A stretch of DNA of 64,000 bases from Neofusicoccum parvum (GCA_020912385.1 CP087208.1:2480001-2544000); one strand, 5' to 3'. Shown: positions 1-12,357, numbered from the stretch's first letter. Notes: generated from the sequence alone by a model not told the origin. Numbers and translations: made by a program.

Positions 1-2006
1 CGGCTGGCGCGCAGGTACGTGAGCAGTCATTTTCTGCGATGTGATATGGACGGCGTTTGATGAAGTTGCTGGCGACGGCCGATTTTGCGTGGAGTGGAGC
101 TGGGCAGACGCGACTCGTGCGCGGTGATGTGCGTGTTGACGTCCTCCCGCGAAAGGCAGCAGATAAACAAGCGATCGAGCGGGGAACGGCAGCACGGACT
201 CGCAGTGTTGTAGGCAGCAACGGCAACAACAACAACGGCAAATTCTTGACGATGGACGCAAGGCGAGGAGTCGCAATCGCGGAGGACTTGAGGGAGAGCA
301 GGCAAGCCTGGGGAGACGAGGGCGGCGCGAGGGCGCGCGAGGTGTATATCGGAGCAGGGCGGAGGCGTCAGCCGGCCGCACGAGACGCGAAGGTGCGATC
401 TGTGGCGTCTAGGCGGCCCCGGCTGCAAGGAGCAGCGCGTTTGCCTGGTGTACTGTTGGTGTTCTCGCGCCGGGGGCTAAGCCCAAAGACCAGTAGCAGC
501 CGCGCAAAACCGGTTTGCTGTGCCTGGCCCTCTGCAGTAGCTGCCACCGAAGTCATGCACCAGGCCGCCGAGCTGCCCCAGCACTGGCTCCCAGCCCCCC
601 GCCCCTGCCCGCCACCTGCATTACACGCTGCGCGCGCAGGGTTGCGCGAACGCGACGCGACGCGCGACCACCGCGTTGAGTGGTCCGGATCGCGACGAGC
701 CACAGGCGCCCGGTTCGGACGACGTCCTGCCTTCCTCTCTTTGCTGCCGCCGGTGCGTCCTCAGCCGCCTAGCGGGCTCTCGACACCACCGCCGCCAATC
801 TAACTCGCATCGTCCGCCGTGCCAGCTCACGCAGCTGAGCGCTACCGCGCAAGCGTCGCCTTGCCCTTACTCGCGAGCCACTGCCGCCGACGCAAGGCGA
901 GCCCGACGAGACTGAGCATTGCCGTTTCAGCGCGTCACGCCTCACCGCGCGCATGGGTCGCGATAAGCTGTCCCCAGCCTCCGCCCCGCTCGACTCTCGT
1001 CAGCTCTTTAATTAGCGCGTCTTATGAGGCCTATAGGTCCCAATGCCGGGCGCGTGGCCAGCCTCGCCGTGGGTGTGATCTGCCCCGGCCCCATCGATAC
1101 GACGGCGCACGCGTTTGAGGTAGACATGCGGACCATGCCTCATCGCCTGTTTCGGAAACCACGTCTGATACCACTGCCTCGAGCGGTAGGTGATGGACAC
1201 GCCGCTGACCATACCCCGCGAGCATTGGTTTCACGCGCTGCATGTGTGTGTTCGCCGAACTGCCGAGATGCTACCTACTTGCGCCGCGTCTAGTCATGGA
1301 AGAGCTTCGCCGCAACTCGGACCACATAGTCTGACAGAGACCCACAGAAGGAAGCTCTCACCGCAGGCCCGAAACCGAGCTTTTTCCTTTTAATCCGCCG
1401 TCGAACGCACCTTTTCCCGCACATACGTTTGGAGAAGTGAATACTCACCAGTTGCCGCTCCTGCGGGAGTACTCCGGGCATGCTGCCCTACGCTTTCAGC
1501 CATGCCTTGCGTTGCAGAGGCCAATAGAGCAATGGCCCTGGGGTTCGTGGAGCGCGTGCGCGGAACCACTGGAGGAGAAGCGCTGCCCACAGTTTATCCA
1601 GACTCAAAATCACGTGCGAACGACCATTTCCGCCAATGGGATGCGCAGCGCTGTCACACGTGAGGCAGGCCAAGACTGCAAGGATCCTCGATGCCGGCTG
1701 AACCGTGATGACGACGGTACAGAATAGAGTGCTGAGATCCAGTCTCTGGACCTGCTTCACCTCCAGTGCTGGGCTGCTTCTTTGTCTGAACAGTTGAGGG
1801 CCGTGCCGAGAAGGTCAGCTGCGATGATGGAATCCACAGTGCGTCACCCCACCAGGATGCTACGGGCGTACTTGCCTCGCCTTGCCGGAAGTGTCGGGTT
1901 ATTCACGACCGTTCATGCAGAGAGCTCAACCCAAGTCACTCGCTGGACCATTGCGAATCAGCACCGCTATTCTTTGTTTGCATATCCCGCTCCTCTACTC
2001 TGAGTC
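1..2006. other. Intergenic, no supported gene
   Basis: GC-rich to about position 1000, then closer to average. Overlapping open frames exist on both strands, but none has a recognisable domain, consistent codon bias or a splice structure. The right end should hold the promoter and 5' leader of the phospholipase-like gene that starts at 2007. Confidence 0.5.
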
Positions 2007-3245
2007 ATGCCGCGTCTGACTGCTATGTTCGAAGCCATCATGCAAATCGGCCTGGCAAGCCCGCTTTCGCAAGCATCCTCCGCCGATCTCCGCTTGAACC
2101 ACATCCAGGTCATCGGCACGCATAACAGCTACCACCGTGAAGTCTCGCTCGCCGCAAGGTCTTTCTTTGAGCAGATAGTCAAGGGCTACACGCCGCCGCA
2201 GAACTTCTACTACAGCCATGCCTCACTCCCGGACCAGCTGACTTACCAATCCGTCCGCAGCCTCGAGCTCGACGTCTACGCGGACTATGTAGAGCCGGGA
2301 CAGTTTGCGCATCCACTCATCGACAGCGCGGCCAAGCTGCCCGCCCGGCCAGAAGAATGGCAGAAGCAGATGCGCGAGCCGGGCGCCAAAGTCCTGCATG
2401 TGTCCGACTTGGACGTGAACAGCACCTGTCCTACCTTCAAGATCTGCCTCTCGGGGCTGCGCGACTGGTCCAATCAGAACCCTAGCCACGTACCCATTAT
2501 CATAGACGTCGAATTTAAGAACGTGGAAAAATTGATCGCCGAGAACGTGCCCGGTGCCGCGACAGGCGAACCATGGGACGCCGACAATCTGGCCCTTCTG
2601 GACGAAGAGATCCGCAGCATCTTAGGCAACGACAAGATCATCACCCCGGATGACGTGCGTCTGCAGCGCACCGATGTGACCACGACTGCGTCAAACCTCA
2701 CGCTCGAGGAAGCGGTGCTGCAGCACGGCTGGCCGACGCTTGACGCAAGCAGGGGCAAGTTCCTCTTCGTCATGGACAACAACCCTGGTCCTGATTCTCT
2801 GCGCAACGACTACCGCCGCGACGGCCACGAGAGCCTCGAGGGGCGCGTCATCTTCACCAACTCGGAGCCCGGTAGCGCGGACGCGGCCTTCATCAAGTCA
2901 AACGACCCGTCTAGTGAAAATCTCGCCAAAATCCAGGCTCTGGTACGGAAGGGTTACCTTGTGCGGACGCGCGCGGATGAACCAATTGATTCGGTCTTGG
3001 AGGGAGACAGCCTTGCGAACAAGAGGCTGAGCGAGGCGCTCGAGTCCGGCGCGCAGGTAGTAAGCACGGATTGGCCTGGTGTGGGCATGGCGAGCAGGTA
3101 TAACAGCGAGTATGTGGCGAAGCTGCCAAATGGGGGTGTTGTGAGATGTAACCCGGTGAACGCGCCGGGCTATTGCAACAATATCGATTTGGAGATATAT
3201 GTGGCTGCGAGGGAAGAGTGGAAGTTAACGAGGCAGGATGTTTGA
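2007..3245 (+). CDS. PI-PLC-like (Ca2+-dependent phosphoinositide phospholipase C family) protein
   Basis: Single-exon gene of 412 residues. It resembles the fungal/bacterial family annotated as Ca2+-dependent phosphoinositide phospholipase C, which has a PLC-like TIM-barrel phosphodiesterase fold. The N-terminal catalytic block IGTHNSYHR (about residues 36-44) carries the expected His. The SLELDVY segment (near residue 90) and LHVSDLDV supply acidic metal-ligand candidates, and STDWPG near the C-terminus matches the end of the barrel. The first 25 residues are mildly hydrophobic and end in an Ala/Ser-rich stretch, so a weak signal peptide is possible. A short upstream exon with a better signal cannot be excluded. 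Substrate is not shown; a secreted lipid or glycerophosphodiester phosphodiesterase is an inference. Confidence 0.8.
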   Translation: MPRLTAMFEAIMQIGLASPLSQASSADLRLNHIQVIGTHNSYHREVSLAARSFFEQIVKGYTPPQNFYYSHASLPDQLTYQSVRSLELDVYADYVEPGQFAHPLIDSAAKLPARPEEWQKQMREPGAKVLHVSDLDVNSTCPTFKICLSGLRDWSNQNPSHVPIIIDVEFKNVEKLIAENVPGAATGEPWDADNLALLDEEIRSILGNDKIITPDDVRLQRTDVTTTASNLTLEEAVLQHGWPTLDASRGKFLFVMDNNPGPDSLRNDYRRDGHESLEGRVIFTNSEPGSADAAFIKSNDPSSENLAKIQALVRKGYLVRTRADEPIDSVLEGDSLANKRLSEALESGAQVVSTDWPGVGMASRYNSEYVAKLPNGGVVRCNPVNAPGYCNNIDLEIYVAAREEWKLTRQDV

Positions 3246-5076
3246 GGTAAGCAGCATTGACTCCGAACCCTCACCTCAGGAGATTACAGCCTGATGGATT
3301 CCTTGTCACCTCTCCACTGATCCCCTTTCGCCTGGATATGTAATGCATCAGCCAGCTAATGATGTCTCTCAGATCATATCCAATCGCGGTAATGGCTCAA
3401 CGACTATTCCTATTCATTCTCACCTTACTCCTCCTTAGCTTCTAATTCATGACGCTGGTCTGAACATATATTCCTCTGCGACCAAGCTGTACACCTGTCA
3501 GAGTACAGAACAACTGGACACAGTCAAGGATGCAGCAAATAAAACATCAACATCATTAACATCCCCAAATCCGTGACGAATCTAAGCACTGGACTCAACC
3601 TGACCAAGTCAAGAGCAGCCTTTTCCAGTTGTATAGTCTGCTTATGAACCTGAAAGTCATAATCTACACAAGTGCCGCTAATCTCAGGGCCGGCTATAGC
3701 ACACCAGACACTCTGAGAAGTTTGTAGTGCTGTATCATCAGCACGGGAAAGTTTCAAAAAATCCCCCGGACCTTCCGGCCAGGGTAGCAAACTCGTTTGC
3801 TCTGTTGGCGTAGCGTGCAGGCGGCCCTGAAAATCTAAGAGCTTAACAACAATTCATGTCAGCCACCTTGCTCGGTGACTCCCGTACGCTTCGATGTATC
3901 AGGCCTTTTCTTACGAGCTCTATTAATAAGGATTTAGCATTATAACGGGTGCTCGCTATAGTAACTTGCCTCGGGATTGATCAGCCTGAACTGGAGTCCC
4001 AAAACCAGGCTGTCTTGCTGTATCCTAGGCTGCCCTTCAGCAGCCCGACTGCTGGATACTAGGGCGCTTGCCCAACGGTCACGGACGATCGACTGGCGGA
4101 AAATCCCACGAAAGTAAGTCGGGGCCCCGTTATCACATGCGTGTAATGGTTAAGTTGTTATCGCCTCAAACTTCCATGAGATTGAGCCGATCATCCCTCT
4201 AAGAAGCCGACGATCCGCCAAAACGGGCCTGGCAGGTCAAGATCTCGTTCGTTGTCGCAATTAAGCAGACAGATCACTCTGCCAACTAAGAACGGCCATG
4301 CTCCACCTTCCTCAAAATCAGGAAAGAGCTCTCAATCTGTCAGTCCTTACTGTGTCTTGGCCTGGTGAATCTTCCCGTGCTGAGCCAAATTAAGCCGCAG
4401 GCTCCAGGTTGAAGATCACGGCCTTTCGGACAGTGGACGGACTATATCTTAAGCAGCATCTATCGCCGCTCACACCCAACCAGCCCCCTAACTTTCCCCG
4501 TGTCCATGGAAGGACTTCGGAGCTTGACTGTGGATTATCCATTATTTGCATCCCGAGCGTTATGGCCGTGCCCGAGGCAATTAGCCTAGCCACCGACAGC
4601 TTTCGACTGTTGGCTTGGAAGCTATGGGATCTTAGGAACTCTCCACAATTTGGGCGTGCTGCCTGCCGGAGCAGAGTAACATTTAAGGACGAATCACCTC
4701 ACCGTTTCGGGCTGATTTCAGGCGCAGAGTCGCTGCGGATTTGGCTTACGCCTAGTGGTGCCCTTCAGTCAACTTCATCAAAGTTTCAGCCTTGCGACCA
4801 TACCGGTAATCCTCCCAAAACCTAAAGACTCTAATAGTACCTGATCTTCTTTAATATTAATGATCTAAATAGGTATTCCAAAGCCAGAAAAATTGTAAGT
4901 AGACCAATTTTTCTATTCATCATTCATTCTCAACAAGTACTTGACTTTTCACTGCCGCGTCAATCATAATGCCAGGCCCCTTTCCTACCGCTTTTCGAAC
5001 CCCATGTCTTCAGTATTATCAGCACCCTCTGCTCTATATCTTTTCCCTTTACCCGCCACAGTGACCTTGCCTTTCT
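3246..5076. other. AT-richer intergenic stretch with one exon-like open frame
   Basis: This 1.8-kb gap is visibly more AT-rich than its surroundings and has no complete gene. It contains an open frame on the minus strand (about 3831 to 3524) preceded by a good splice acceptor, listed separately. A 138-codon plus-strand open frame (4409-4825) has no recognisable domain. Both could be relics. The left part is also the 3' flank of the phospholipase-like gene, and the right part the 3' flank of the borate transporter. Confidence 0.4.
3524..3831 (-). pseudogene. Orphan exon-like open frame, about 100 codons
   Basis: Reading down the minus strand, a T-rich acceptor (TTAGATTTTCAG) is followed at 3831 by about 100 uninterrupted codons with protein-like composition (for example LLPWPEGPGDF, SVWCAIAGPEISG, HKQTIQLEKAALDL), ending at a stop at 3524. 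No start codon or matching upstream exon was found before the next gene, and I do not recognise the family. It could be the last exon of a decayed gene, or chance. Third-position codon bias is weaker than in the neighbouring genes, which fits decay. Confidence 0.3.
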
Positions 5077-7339
5077 TCACCGGTGAATGCTCCCCGCCCT
5101 CTGCCTCTCAACCCCGTGCTCCTTCTCATGATACCTCTTCTCCACGCCGTAATCGTCTGGCGTTGCGTTCTCTGGCAGCGTCGGGGCGCCGCCTAGGCTG
5201 GCCAGCACCGCTGAGTTGTTCGCCGTCAGGTCGTCCAGCACCTCGAGCTCCTCCCTGGCGAAGACCTTGGGCAGCACATGCGTCCGCAGGGGGATGAGGG
5301 CGCAGATGAGGACAGGGAAACCTACACAAGACCAGCACTTAGCACCTGACATAGAACCTCACCAAAGGTGTGGAGTAGATGACTGAGACGCGTTTGAAGA
5401 AAAGAGAAGCTATGTTGGGGGATTGGCTCACCTATCGCAGCGATGGTCTGGGAAATGGCCACGCACGCAGCGACGCCGAATATCTGGAAGCCGATATACC
5501 ACCAAATCTTCCGCTTCTCGACCCGCAGCAGCGGCTCGTCGCGTTGGACGAACCGATTCTCGGCCATGAGGAAGATAAGTTTCTTGAGGATGCCGTTGGA
5601 CTCGATGGAACCCCACTGGATCAAATGCGTCAGCAGAAACTATTTATCTGGAGAGAAGGAGACAGTAGACGTACACCAACGACGAAGAACACGCCGCTGA
5701 AGACAGCTGCGGGCATGGTATGCAAGACCACGAGCAGCGGGCCCGTCATGGTCCCAATCAACGCCAGCCCCATGAGGAAGTGCGAGACGCGCTGCTCGAC
5801 GACAGCCGCGGCCTTGATGATGGGGCGGCGGATCTCGGCGCCCTCGCCTCCGTCCGTGGTAATGATCTTGAGCTCGGTCTCGTAGACGGTCAAGGAGTCG
5901 GTGTGGACGGGGGCCTGCGGGACGAGGCCATTAGGCATTGGCAGCCCCAGGATGCCGGCGACGAAAGTGGTGCATCCCAACAGGAAGAAGTCCCAATGAA
6001 AGCCTCCGGGCTTCTTGAGAGGGAACTGGCGCGCCTGCGCGGTGAGGCTGCTCACGTTCTGGTTTGCGCGTCAGCATCACGACCCCTTTGCGGCTTGAAA
6101 TAGTAGATGATTCTTACGTGATCATAGTAGAAGAGCAGCATAAGCAGGAACCCGAACGGCAGGGCGACAAAGACCCACTTGACGTCAAGATTCCAGAAGT
6201 CGATCAGCCAGTCCCGCGGCTGCGTCGGGTAGAAGGCCCTCGTGGTCGGGACGAAGGTAAGATGAGTGGACTTCAGATTGCCGGGGATATGTGAGAAGCC
6301 GACCCAGAAAAGCGTTCCAATCTGCACGAGGATCCGTCAATGCCAAAGCGTCGGCGAAGTTCTATCAGCAGCAGAGCACGTACCACGTATGCGTAGTCGG
6401 CCAGGACGCCGCGGAACCAGGGCTTCCACATCACACTCGCGCCGAGCTTCTCCAGCCCATAGATGCTACCGAAGTACAGAATGGCGATCATGCAGGCCAG
6501 GTAGCCCGCGGCGCTGCCCTCGGTGGTGAACTCGTTGACGAGCTCCTCGACTCCTTTGACTGTGTGCATCATGCCGAGTCAGCACACCGCACCAAACACT
6601 GCCGCACATCTTGCAGCAAGATAGGGAAGTCGGACGAAGAGATCTTCAGCACTTACTCATGTAGATGATCCCGACGTACATGCCGAACGACTCGCTCGAG
6701 AAGTCGGTCACGTAGCGCATGTAGTCGCATAGGTTCCACAAGCCAGCCAGCCAGTGGAAGATGGCAGCCCAGATGGCGGTCCATGCCATGAACTGCGGGT
6801 AGATGGATGCATCGTACTGGATGACTATGTCGTAGATGGTGTAGTTAAAAAGCGAGATCAAGCCCGTGATGCCGACGATGGTGAGCGGCTGCGCGCCCAG
6901 GATGCTGAAGACCATGGCGGCGAGGGCGGACGAGAAGAGAGCCTCATTGACGCCGAAGAATTCGCCGGTCCGCCGGTACATGTCCAGCGTGTATGCGAGA
7001 GCCGGAAGGAGGCTGGACGGACCGTCAGCTGCCATTCTTCTGTTCTTCGGTTCGAAGTTGTTGGCCAGTGGCCGCGATGCAAACTTACTTGACGAAATAC
7101 ATGCGAATGGTGCTTGCCACGGTGCGGTAGGTCCACGCATCGGCAATATCGCTCCAGTAATACGGCAGCCGGCGCTTCACGTCGTGGTACATGCCGCGAC
7201 CGGGCTGCAGCACTCTGTATCTCCGCCATCCCTTGCGGCCGTCAAAGGTGTATGAATCGGCGAAAGACTTCTCCCGCGCGAGAGGTGCGCCCACACCAGC
7301 CTCAGAATCAGGGCTGCTGGGGGAAGAGGCGGAAGCCAT
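5077..7339 (-). CDS. bor1: Borate/anion exchanger of the SLC4 family (Bor1-like)
   Basis: Seven exons on the minus strand: 7339-7089, 7012-6657, 6559-6384, 6321-6118, 6058-5675, 5615-5432 and 5321-5077. All junctions have GT/AG, and the total of 1800 nt gives 599 residues in frame. The protein is a polytopic membrane transporter of the SLC4 bicarbonate/borate family. In yeast Bor1 exports boron at the plasma membrane and helps in vacuolar protein sorting. Family signatures include LLPALAY just after the first junction, FGVNEALFS, FYYDHNVSSL (rebuilt across a junction), the long segment after it with LGLPMPNGLVPQAP, and FFVVGWGSIESNGI across the next junction. The length matches fungal Bor1 proteins (about 550-650). 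It is transcribed divergently from the Zn2Cys6 gene 1.4 kb away; a regulatory link is only a possibility. Confidence 0.92.
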
Positions 7340-8785
7340 GGTGGGAGGAGTGAGAAGAATGCTACCGTATGTTGCAAGAGCAGAATTGCAGGGGAAAAGA
7401 CCCAGGAGCAAGACTGAGACAAGAAAGCAGGACGCACGACGCAGAAGAGGCTCAAACAGGTCGATGCGGGCCTTGTCCGGGAGAGATGGGCGTCACCTGC
7501 ATGGCAGAAGGCACAGAGATATTAATATGCATGGATGGCCGGTCTGGCGGAGCAAAGGGTTGGTCACAGAGGGGCTTGGGGCGATCTGAAGAACCCTATG
7601 CTTGCGGCGACAGGCGATGGCAGGAGGGGCGGACACGGGGATGCTTGTGGAGCCATGGCGTTGTGTCGTCAGTGCAGAGGCTAGCTGCATGCGTTTTCGC
7701 TGCTGACCGCGACACGATCAACGGCGAGGTGATGGCGGCCGCGCCGGAAGCCGTCAGGAGGGCCGCTGAGCACTCTGGCGGGCGCCGGGACGATCCCGGC
7801 TGGCCGTCGGCGGCGATGGAGTCGAGCGGCGATGACAGGTGCCGAGAAGCATGGACGGGTGTGTGTGTGGTGGAGCAGCGGCAGGCGTGTGGGCGGCAGT
7901 TCCCTCAGGCCCCACGCTGCGCCATTGGCCGCCAGCTCGACCATTTCTGCTGCCCGGGCAGAAATTCCCCCAACGTCCGCCCAGCCAGCCAGCTGCCTCG
8001 CAGCATCCGCCCGTCGCCCGCACGTCCGGCCCGCCCTCGTCTGCGTCCCCACAGGGACTCCGGCGCCCGCCATATAGCGAGTGAGCCCGCACCGAGTGAG
8101 CCCGCAGCGGACCCTCTTCCCGGCCGGTGCACGCCGCCCAATATGTGACCTGTTGCTTGGAGCCCGTGGCTTTGGCCTTGCAGGCGCGGCGCATTGAGAG
8201 CTGCAACGCGGCCAGGCGCTGATTCAGGACGCCGCAGCTCCACGCAGCATACTTCCTCCACCTCCACCCGTCCTCGCGTCCAGTCTGTGCTCGACCTTGG
8301 CCGGCAGCGCTGCACTGCTGCTTGGCAACCCAGCCTGACGCCTCAGCGAGACGAGCCCCCGAAGTGACTTTGCCAGCCGGGAGTGCGTCGCGTCTCCGGG
8401 TACTTCATCTGCCGCTGCTGCCCGCTGCCTCCTCCCCGCCCTGTTGATAATGCAGCCGCCCACGTAACTCGCCTATTCCTCCTCCACCGTCCATCGTCCA
8501 GATTCGGTCGACACTCCTCTCAACGTGGGTAGGTGACACGCATCTTCCTCCAACTTCTACCTTTCTTGCATCAAGCGTTCCGTCCTCATCGACTCGACCT
8601 CGACTGCGCATGCACGCATCTTCCCGATCCACACCTATTTATATCTCCCCACTCACCCCTATTCGTCTCGTGCATCCTGACCACTGATCGATATTGATGA
8701 TAGATCTCCGGCCGCACCACTACCCACCAACACAACGAGTCATTGCGCACCACCGCCCACGAAGGCGGTGTCCCCCGCGAGCACC
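7340..8785. promoter_or_regulatory. Divergent intergenic region between bor1 and the Zn2Cys6 gene
   Basis: About 1.45 kb lies between the start codons of two genes transcribed away from each other. It is GC-rich on the bor1 side and becomes pyrimidine-rich with C/T runs near 8400-8700, as expected for a fungal 5' leader. Long open frames here (for example 7369-8148) overlap one another on both strands without domain content, so I treat them as non-coding. Confidence 0.5.
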
Positions 8786-9892
8786 ATGTCTAGCAGCAGC
8801 AGCGCCATCAGCGGCATGCTGCACCCCGTGATGTGGCCCGGCGAGCCACGCACGTCGCTGCCGCACCGCCGCACCAAGCAAGCCTGCGACAACTGTAAAG
8901 CCAGAAAGGCAAAGGTAAGCAGAGACCCCGTGGCAGCCGACCGCCGACCCATTCCTTCTTAAAATCCATGATCTGACCTCGACTCGGCTCGCCCCCGGCC
9001 AGTGCAGCAACACGAAGCCGTGCACCAACTGCCAGGAAGCCGACATCCTGTGCACGTCCGTCAAGGCCACGGCCAGGAAGTCGACCCGGGACTGGTGAGC
9101 GCTGCCCCCCGGGCTCCACCCCTCCCGCGCGAAACCCCAAAGCGTCCCCTCTTAACGCCTCCTCGCACCAGGGAGATCGAAAGGCTCCGCTCGGAGCGCA
9201 CCCGCCTCGTCAACGCCGTCAAAGTCCTCCACCAGCAGCTCTCCTCGCGCGCACCGGAGCTGTACGCTCCACCCGCCGACGGCGACGACCCGACGGCACC
9301 ACCCACCACCACTACCACCACCAAAACGCCGCCGCCCGCACCCCCGGCCGAGAAGCTCTCCGTCAACGAGATCATCGAGCTGATCGAGCTGAGCCAGGAG
9401 AGAAAGAAGCACGGCGGCAGCGATGACGGCCCTATCCACGTGACCCCTGCCACCCCACCCAGCCCCTCGTCGTCGTGCGTGTCGTTGTCGTCGTCTGAAG
9501 GCTCCGTGGCCAGGCGACAGCGGCGGCGGCGGCTATCGTTGAGTGCAGGAGAATCGCTGACGCCGTCCAACACGCCCGTCTTGACGCCTGATACGGCGAC
9601 GACGACGACGATGACGACGGCGGCGGAGGCCCAGCAGCAGCAGCAGCAGCAGGGCACCGACGTGATGGCGGAGTTCGGGCTGGAGCTGGATTGCGTCGAC
9701 GATTTCCAGTGGCAGCCGCCCGACGGCGCGGAGGACCTACCCTCGTGCTGGGCTGCTGGGTTGGTAGGGGAGGAGTGGCCGGGGTTGGGGTTGGGTGGCG
9801 GCGGGCTGCCCGGTGGCTTGGTGGGGTTGGACGGGATGGATCAGCTGTCGATGGATTGGACGGCGGGGGAGGGCGGGGCGGTGTGGCAATAA
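8786..9892 (+). CDS. Zn2Cys6 binuclear-cluster transcription factor
   Basis: Three exons: 8786-8914, 9003-9094 and 9172-9892, giving 313 residues. The fungal Zn2Cys6 DNA-binding domain is complete: Cys34, 37, 44, 50, 53 and 60 in the classical C-x2-C-x6-C-x5-C-x2-C-x6-C spacing, with basic residues between them. The first intron falls exactly between Lys43 and Cys44. A heptad-like helix follows (WEIERLRSER...NAVKVLHQQL), a likely dimerisation coiled coil. The rest is low-complexity, with Thr/Pro runs, acidic/Ser stretches, a seven-Gln run (near 9633-9653) and a Gly-rich, acidic/Trp C-terminus typical of an activation region. There is no fungal-specific middle homology domain, so this is a short regulator. 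Target genes are unknown; the divergent bor1 gene is the nearest candidate. Confidence 0.88.
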
Positions 9893-10054
9893 CGACAGTG
9901 TTAGGGCTTCGTCAGGTCCGATGTATGGTTTGGAAGAGGCGGGCGTAAATCTGTGTGTTGCAGTCTTGGATTTGCTCCGAGGTGGTATCGTGGTTGTTGC
10001 ACTCAGACATGGTTTGGCTGCGGCAACCCTTCTTTTTAATGTACTTCGTTTTTA

Positions 10055-12357
10055 TTACTCTGGGGACCTTATCTCGACTCTACGGCCCCTGTTGCGATAC
10101 CTACAGCAGCTCTCGCCGCATAGACACTCCTTGTCCAGGTTGGTCCAATACCTCCCGGAGTAGTCGACGGTGACCTCTTGCCCGGCCTCTATCCCCTTCG
10201 ACACTAGGATGATCCGCTGGACCCCGAGCCACGTGAACTTCTCGAATTGGCTGTTGGGGTGGCACGAGTGATTCACGAATCTCGTGTAGTTGCCCTGCCG
10301 GCCCTGCCAGATCTGGTAGATGTTCCCGTTCGTCTCGCCCTGCATGACGTCCATGTCTCGCAGGCCGCGCGTGACGAGTCCAACGAACTCTCCTACCGCC
10401 ATTCCTCTTTCGAAAGGCTGCTGCGGGTCAGAAGAGCGGTCCGTTTTCAGGAAGAATTGAATGTACTTACACAACAAGCTATGAGTCCATTATTTCGTCC
10501 GTTGGGTGTTCGGAACACTTGGACCGGGCACGGGTTTCGTGGTCCGCCATACAGATTAGGGAAACAGCGGCAAGAATTTACGGCAGGATCATCTGCTTGC
10601 AACTCCCTACACGCGGCGCAGGTGAAAGACTGCTGCGGTCTGTCAGCAGTAAGGTCTCGAGGGTCGTTGAGCCCCCATGCATCCACGTCTACGATGGAGG
10701 AATCGATGTGTTCGTAAGAAAAATTAGGGTCCCATTGGAGGTAAGTAATGGACAGCGGGATTGGCCTGCTGTTATCTTCGACAACCCAGTCGTGCGGGTG
10801 TCCATGGTATATCCTTTCCGAAGGCTCGCCAATGAACGAGAGAAGTTGCCGCCATTGAGGCTGCAAAGTGTCGGCTGCCACTTCAAGCCGGGGGCGAAGG
10901 CTGGCCAGACGTTGCATCGCTTCCCTATCGAAGCTGATCCGGTACTTGCAGAAACGGTAGATGCCCATACCGGCGAACACAAGAGCAACCCATCCTGCGG
11001 CCTCCTTGATTTCATAGTAACCTCTCCATATTGCCCTGAACGCACAGGTTAGGGAAATGGTCTCAAACACGGGATGCTGCACGCAGATGCTGCGGAGAAC
11101 CACGGGCTTTGGAAAAGAGAGAGGCAGGCCTACATCTTGTTCCTGAGGTCCTTTTCGCTCCACCCAAAATCCTGGCAAGCTTCCATTAGCGCAGCTTTCC
11201 GGCTCTTGGTGACGGACTGCTGCGGGTTGAATTCGCTTAGAGTCTGCACCCTTGCTTCGAAGCACTGGATCCAATAGGCTTGCACAATGACCTCGAGAGA
11301 GCGGCAGCAACGACTGGCCGTTGTGACTTTGCGGCACAGGACGTTCATCTTGTTGAAGGCTGATATTTTGCTACCTGCCGGAGTGAGCTCCATCTGCGAC
11401 GCGGAGCTCGTGGAATCGATGCTCTTCGGCGCCGTGCGAGGCTCCTTCCATTGGTCAATCTGGCTTCGTCAGTGGCAGGCGTCAAGTCAAGCGGGATGGC
11501 ACGACGGCATGCGGAGCTGAGGTCCTCGCCGCGCGCTGCCAAGAAAGGGAGCCGTTCACGTGACAAACGAGGAGAGCTGCATGCAACGGCGCGGCCTTTG
11601 CAGAGGAACGGAGGCTGGAAACAGCGGCGGGCGGCCATCCAAAGCAACTGCTGCGCGGCGGCATGAGAACTTACCACAATCTGCGGGTCGAAGCTGATGC
11701 TGCCGTGGATCTGCTCCCAGATGCCGATGATCAGACGGTCCAGGGTGGAGGGCTGCATCGGACGCACTTTCGGGGCGACCTTCTTGCGCTGCGGGAACTT
11801 TCGCGTCTCGGGCTCGATCTGGCGGCCAGTGGCGGGCTCGGTCTCGTCGGAGGCGCTCGCGGTAGGGGGGTTTGACGGGCGGCCCAGGCGGAGGCCACCT
11901 GTCTCCTTCCTGCGCTTGGACGCGGGCTCCGGGTCGGACAGGTAGTCTCGCGGCGGCGGGCGTCGCGCGCGCTGCGGGCGCGACAGGGCGAGGGCGCCAT
12001 TGGGCGGGTCGCCGCTGGGGTCGGGGGAGTCGTTGGTGGTGGCCGGCGTGCGCGGGGCGGACGAGGCGGCTCTTATAGCAGCGATGTCGACGGAGCCCTT
12101 CGGAAGCAGATCCGCATTCAGCACAGCAGGCTCGCGCCGGGACGGGCTGGGGAACGTACGAGATTGATGCGGCGGGGGACTTGGTGCTTGTCGGCGCCCT
12201 CCCAGCCCTCGTGGATGACGCCCTCGATCTTGAGCGTGGGCTTCACCAGGCCATCGCTCGCGAGCAGCTGCTCGTGCAGCAGCGACGCGAGCTGCTGCTG
12301 GATGGACCTGATGATGTGCGCGGAGATCTCGTGGGCCTCGTCGCCGGGAGAGCTCAT
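10055..12357 (-). CDS. SET-domain lysine methyltransferase (SUV39/DIM-5-like, divergent)
   Basis: Five exons on the minus strand: 12357-12160, 12097-11675, 11459-11134, 11035-10471 and 10420-10055, giving 625 residues in frame. The C-terminal half holds a Cys-rich pre-SET-like segment (CAACREL..., SCRCF..., PCPVQVF), then a SET domain with the cofactor/substrate motif NHSCHPN (about residues 554-560), a catalytic-type VDYSGRYW segment and a post-SET cluster CLCGESCC. The Cys pattern recalls histone H3K9 methyltransferases of the SUV39/Clr4/DIM-5 group but is not canonical. The roughly 200 N-terminal residues are low-complexity and basic. It ends 162 bp from the convergent Zn2Cys6 gene. The first intron boundary (62 nt) and the 215-nt second intron are the least certain parts. 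Substrate specificity for H3K9 is inferred. Confidence 0.8.

Noticed and set aside
57..803. Long plus-strand open frame near the left edge
   Set aside because: It is GC-rich with equally long frames on the other strand, and has no domain, splice sites or consistent codon bias.
4409..4825. 138-codon plus-strand open frame
   Set aside because: No domain or splice context, and weak codon preference; kept only as part of the intergenic description.
7369..8148. 259-codon open frame between bor1 and the Zn2Cys6 gene
   Set aside because: It overlaps other long frames on both strands in a GC-rich divergent promoter and matches no known protein.
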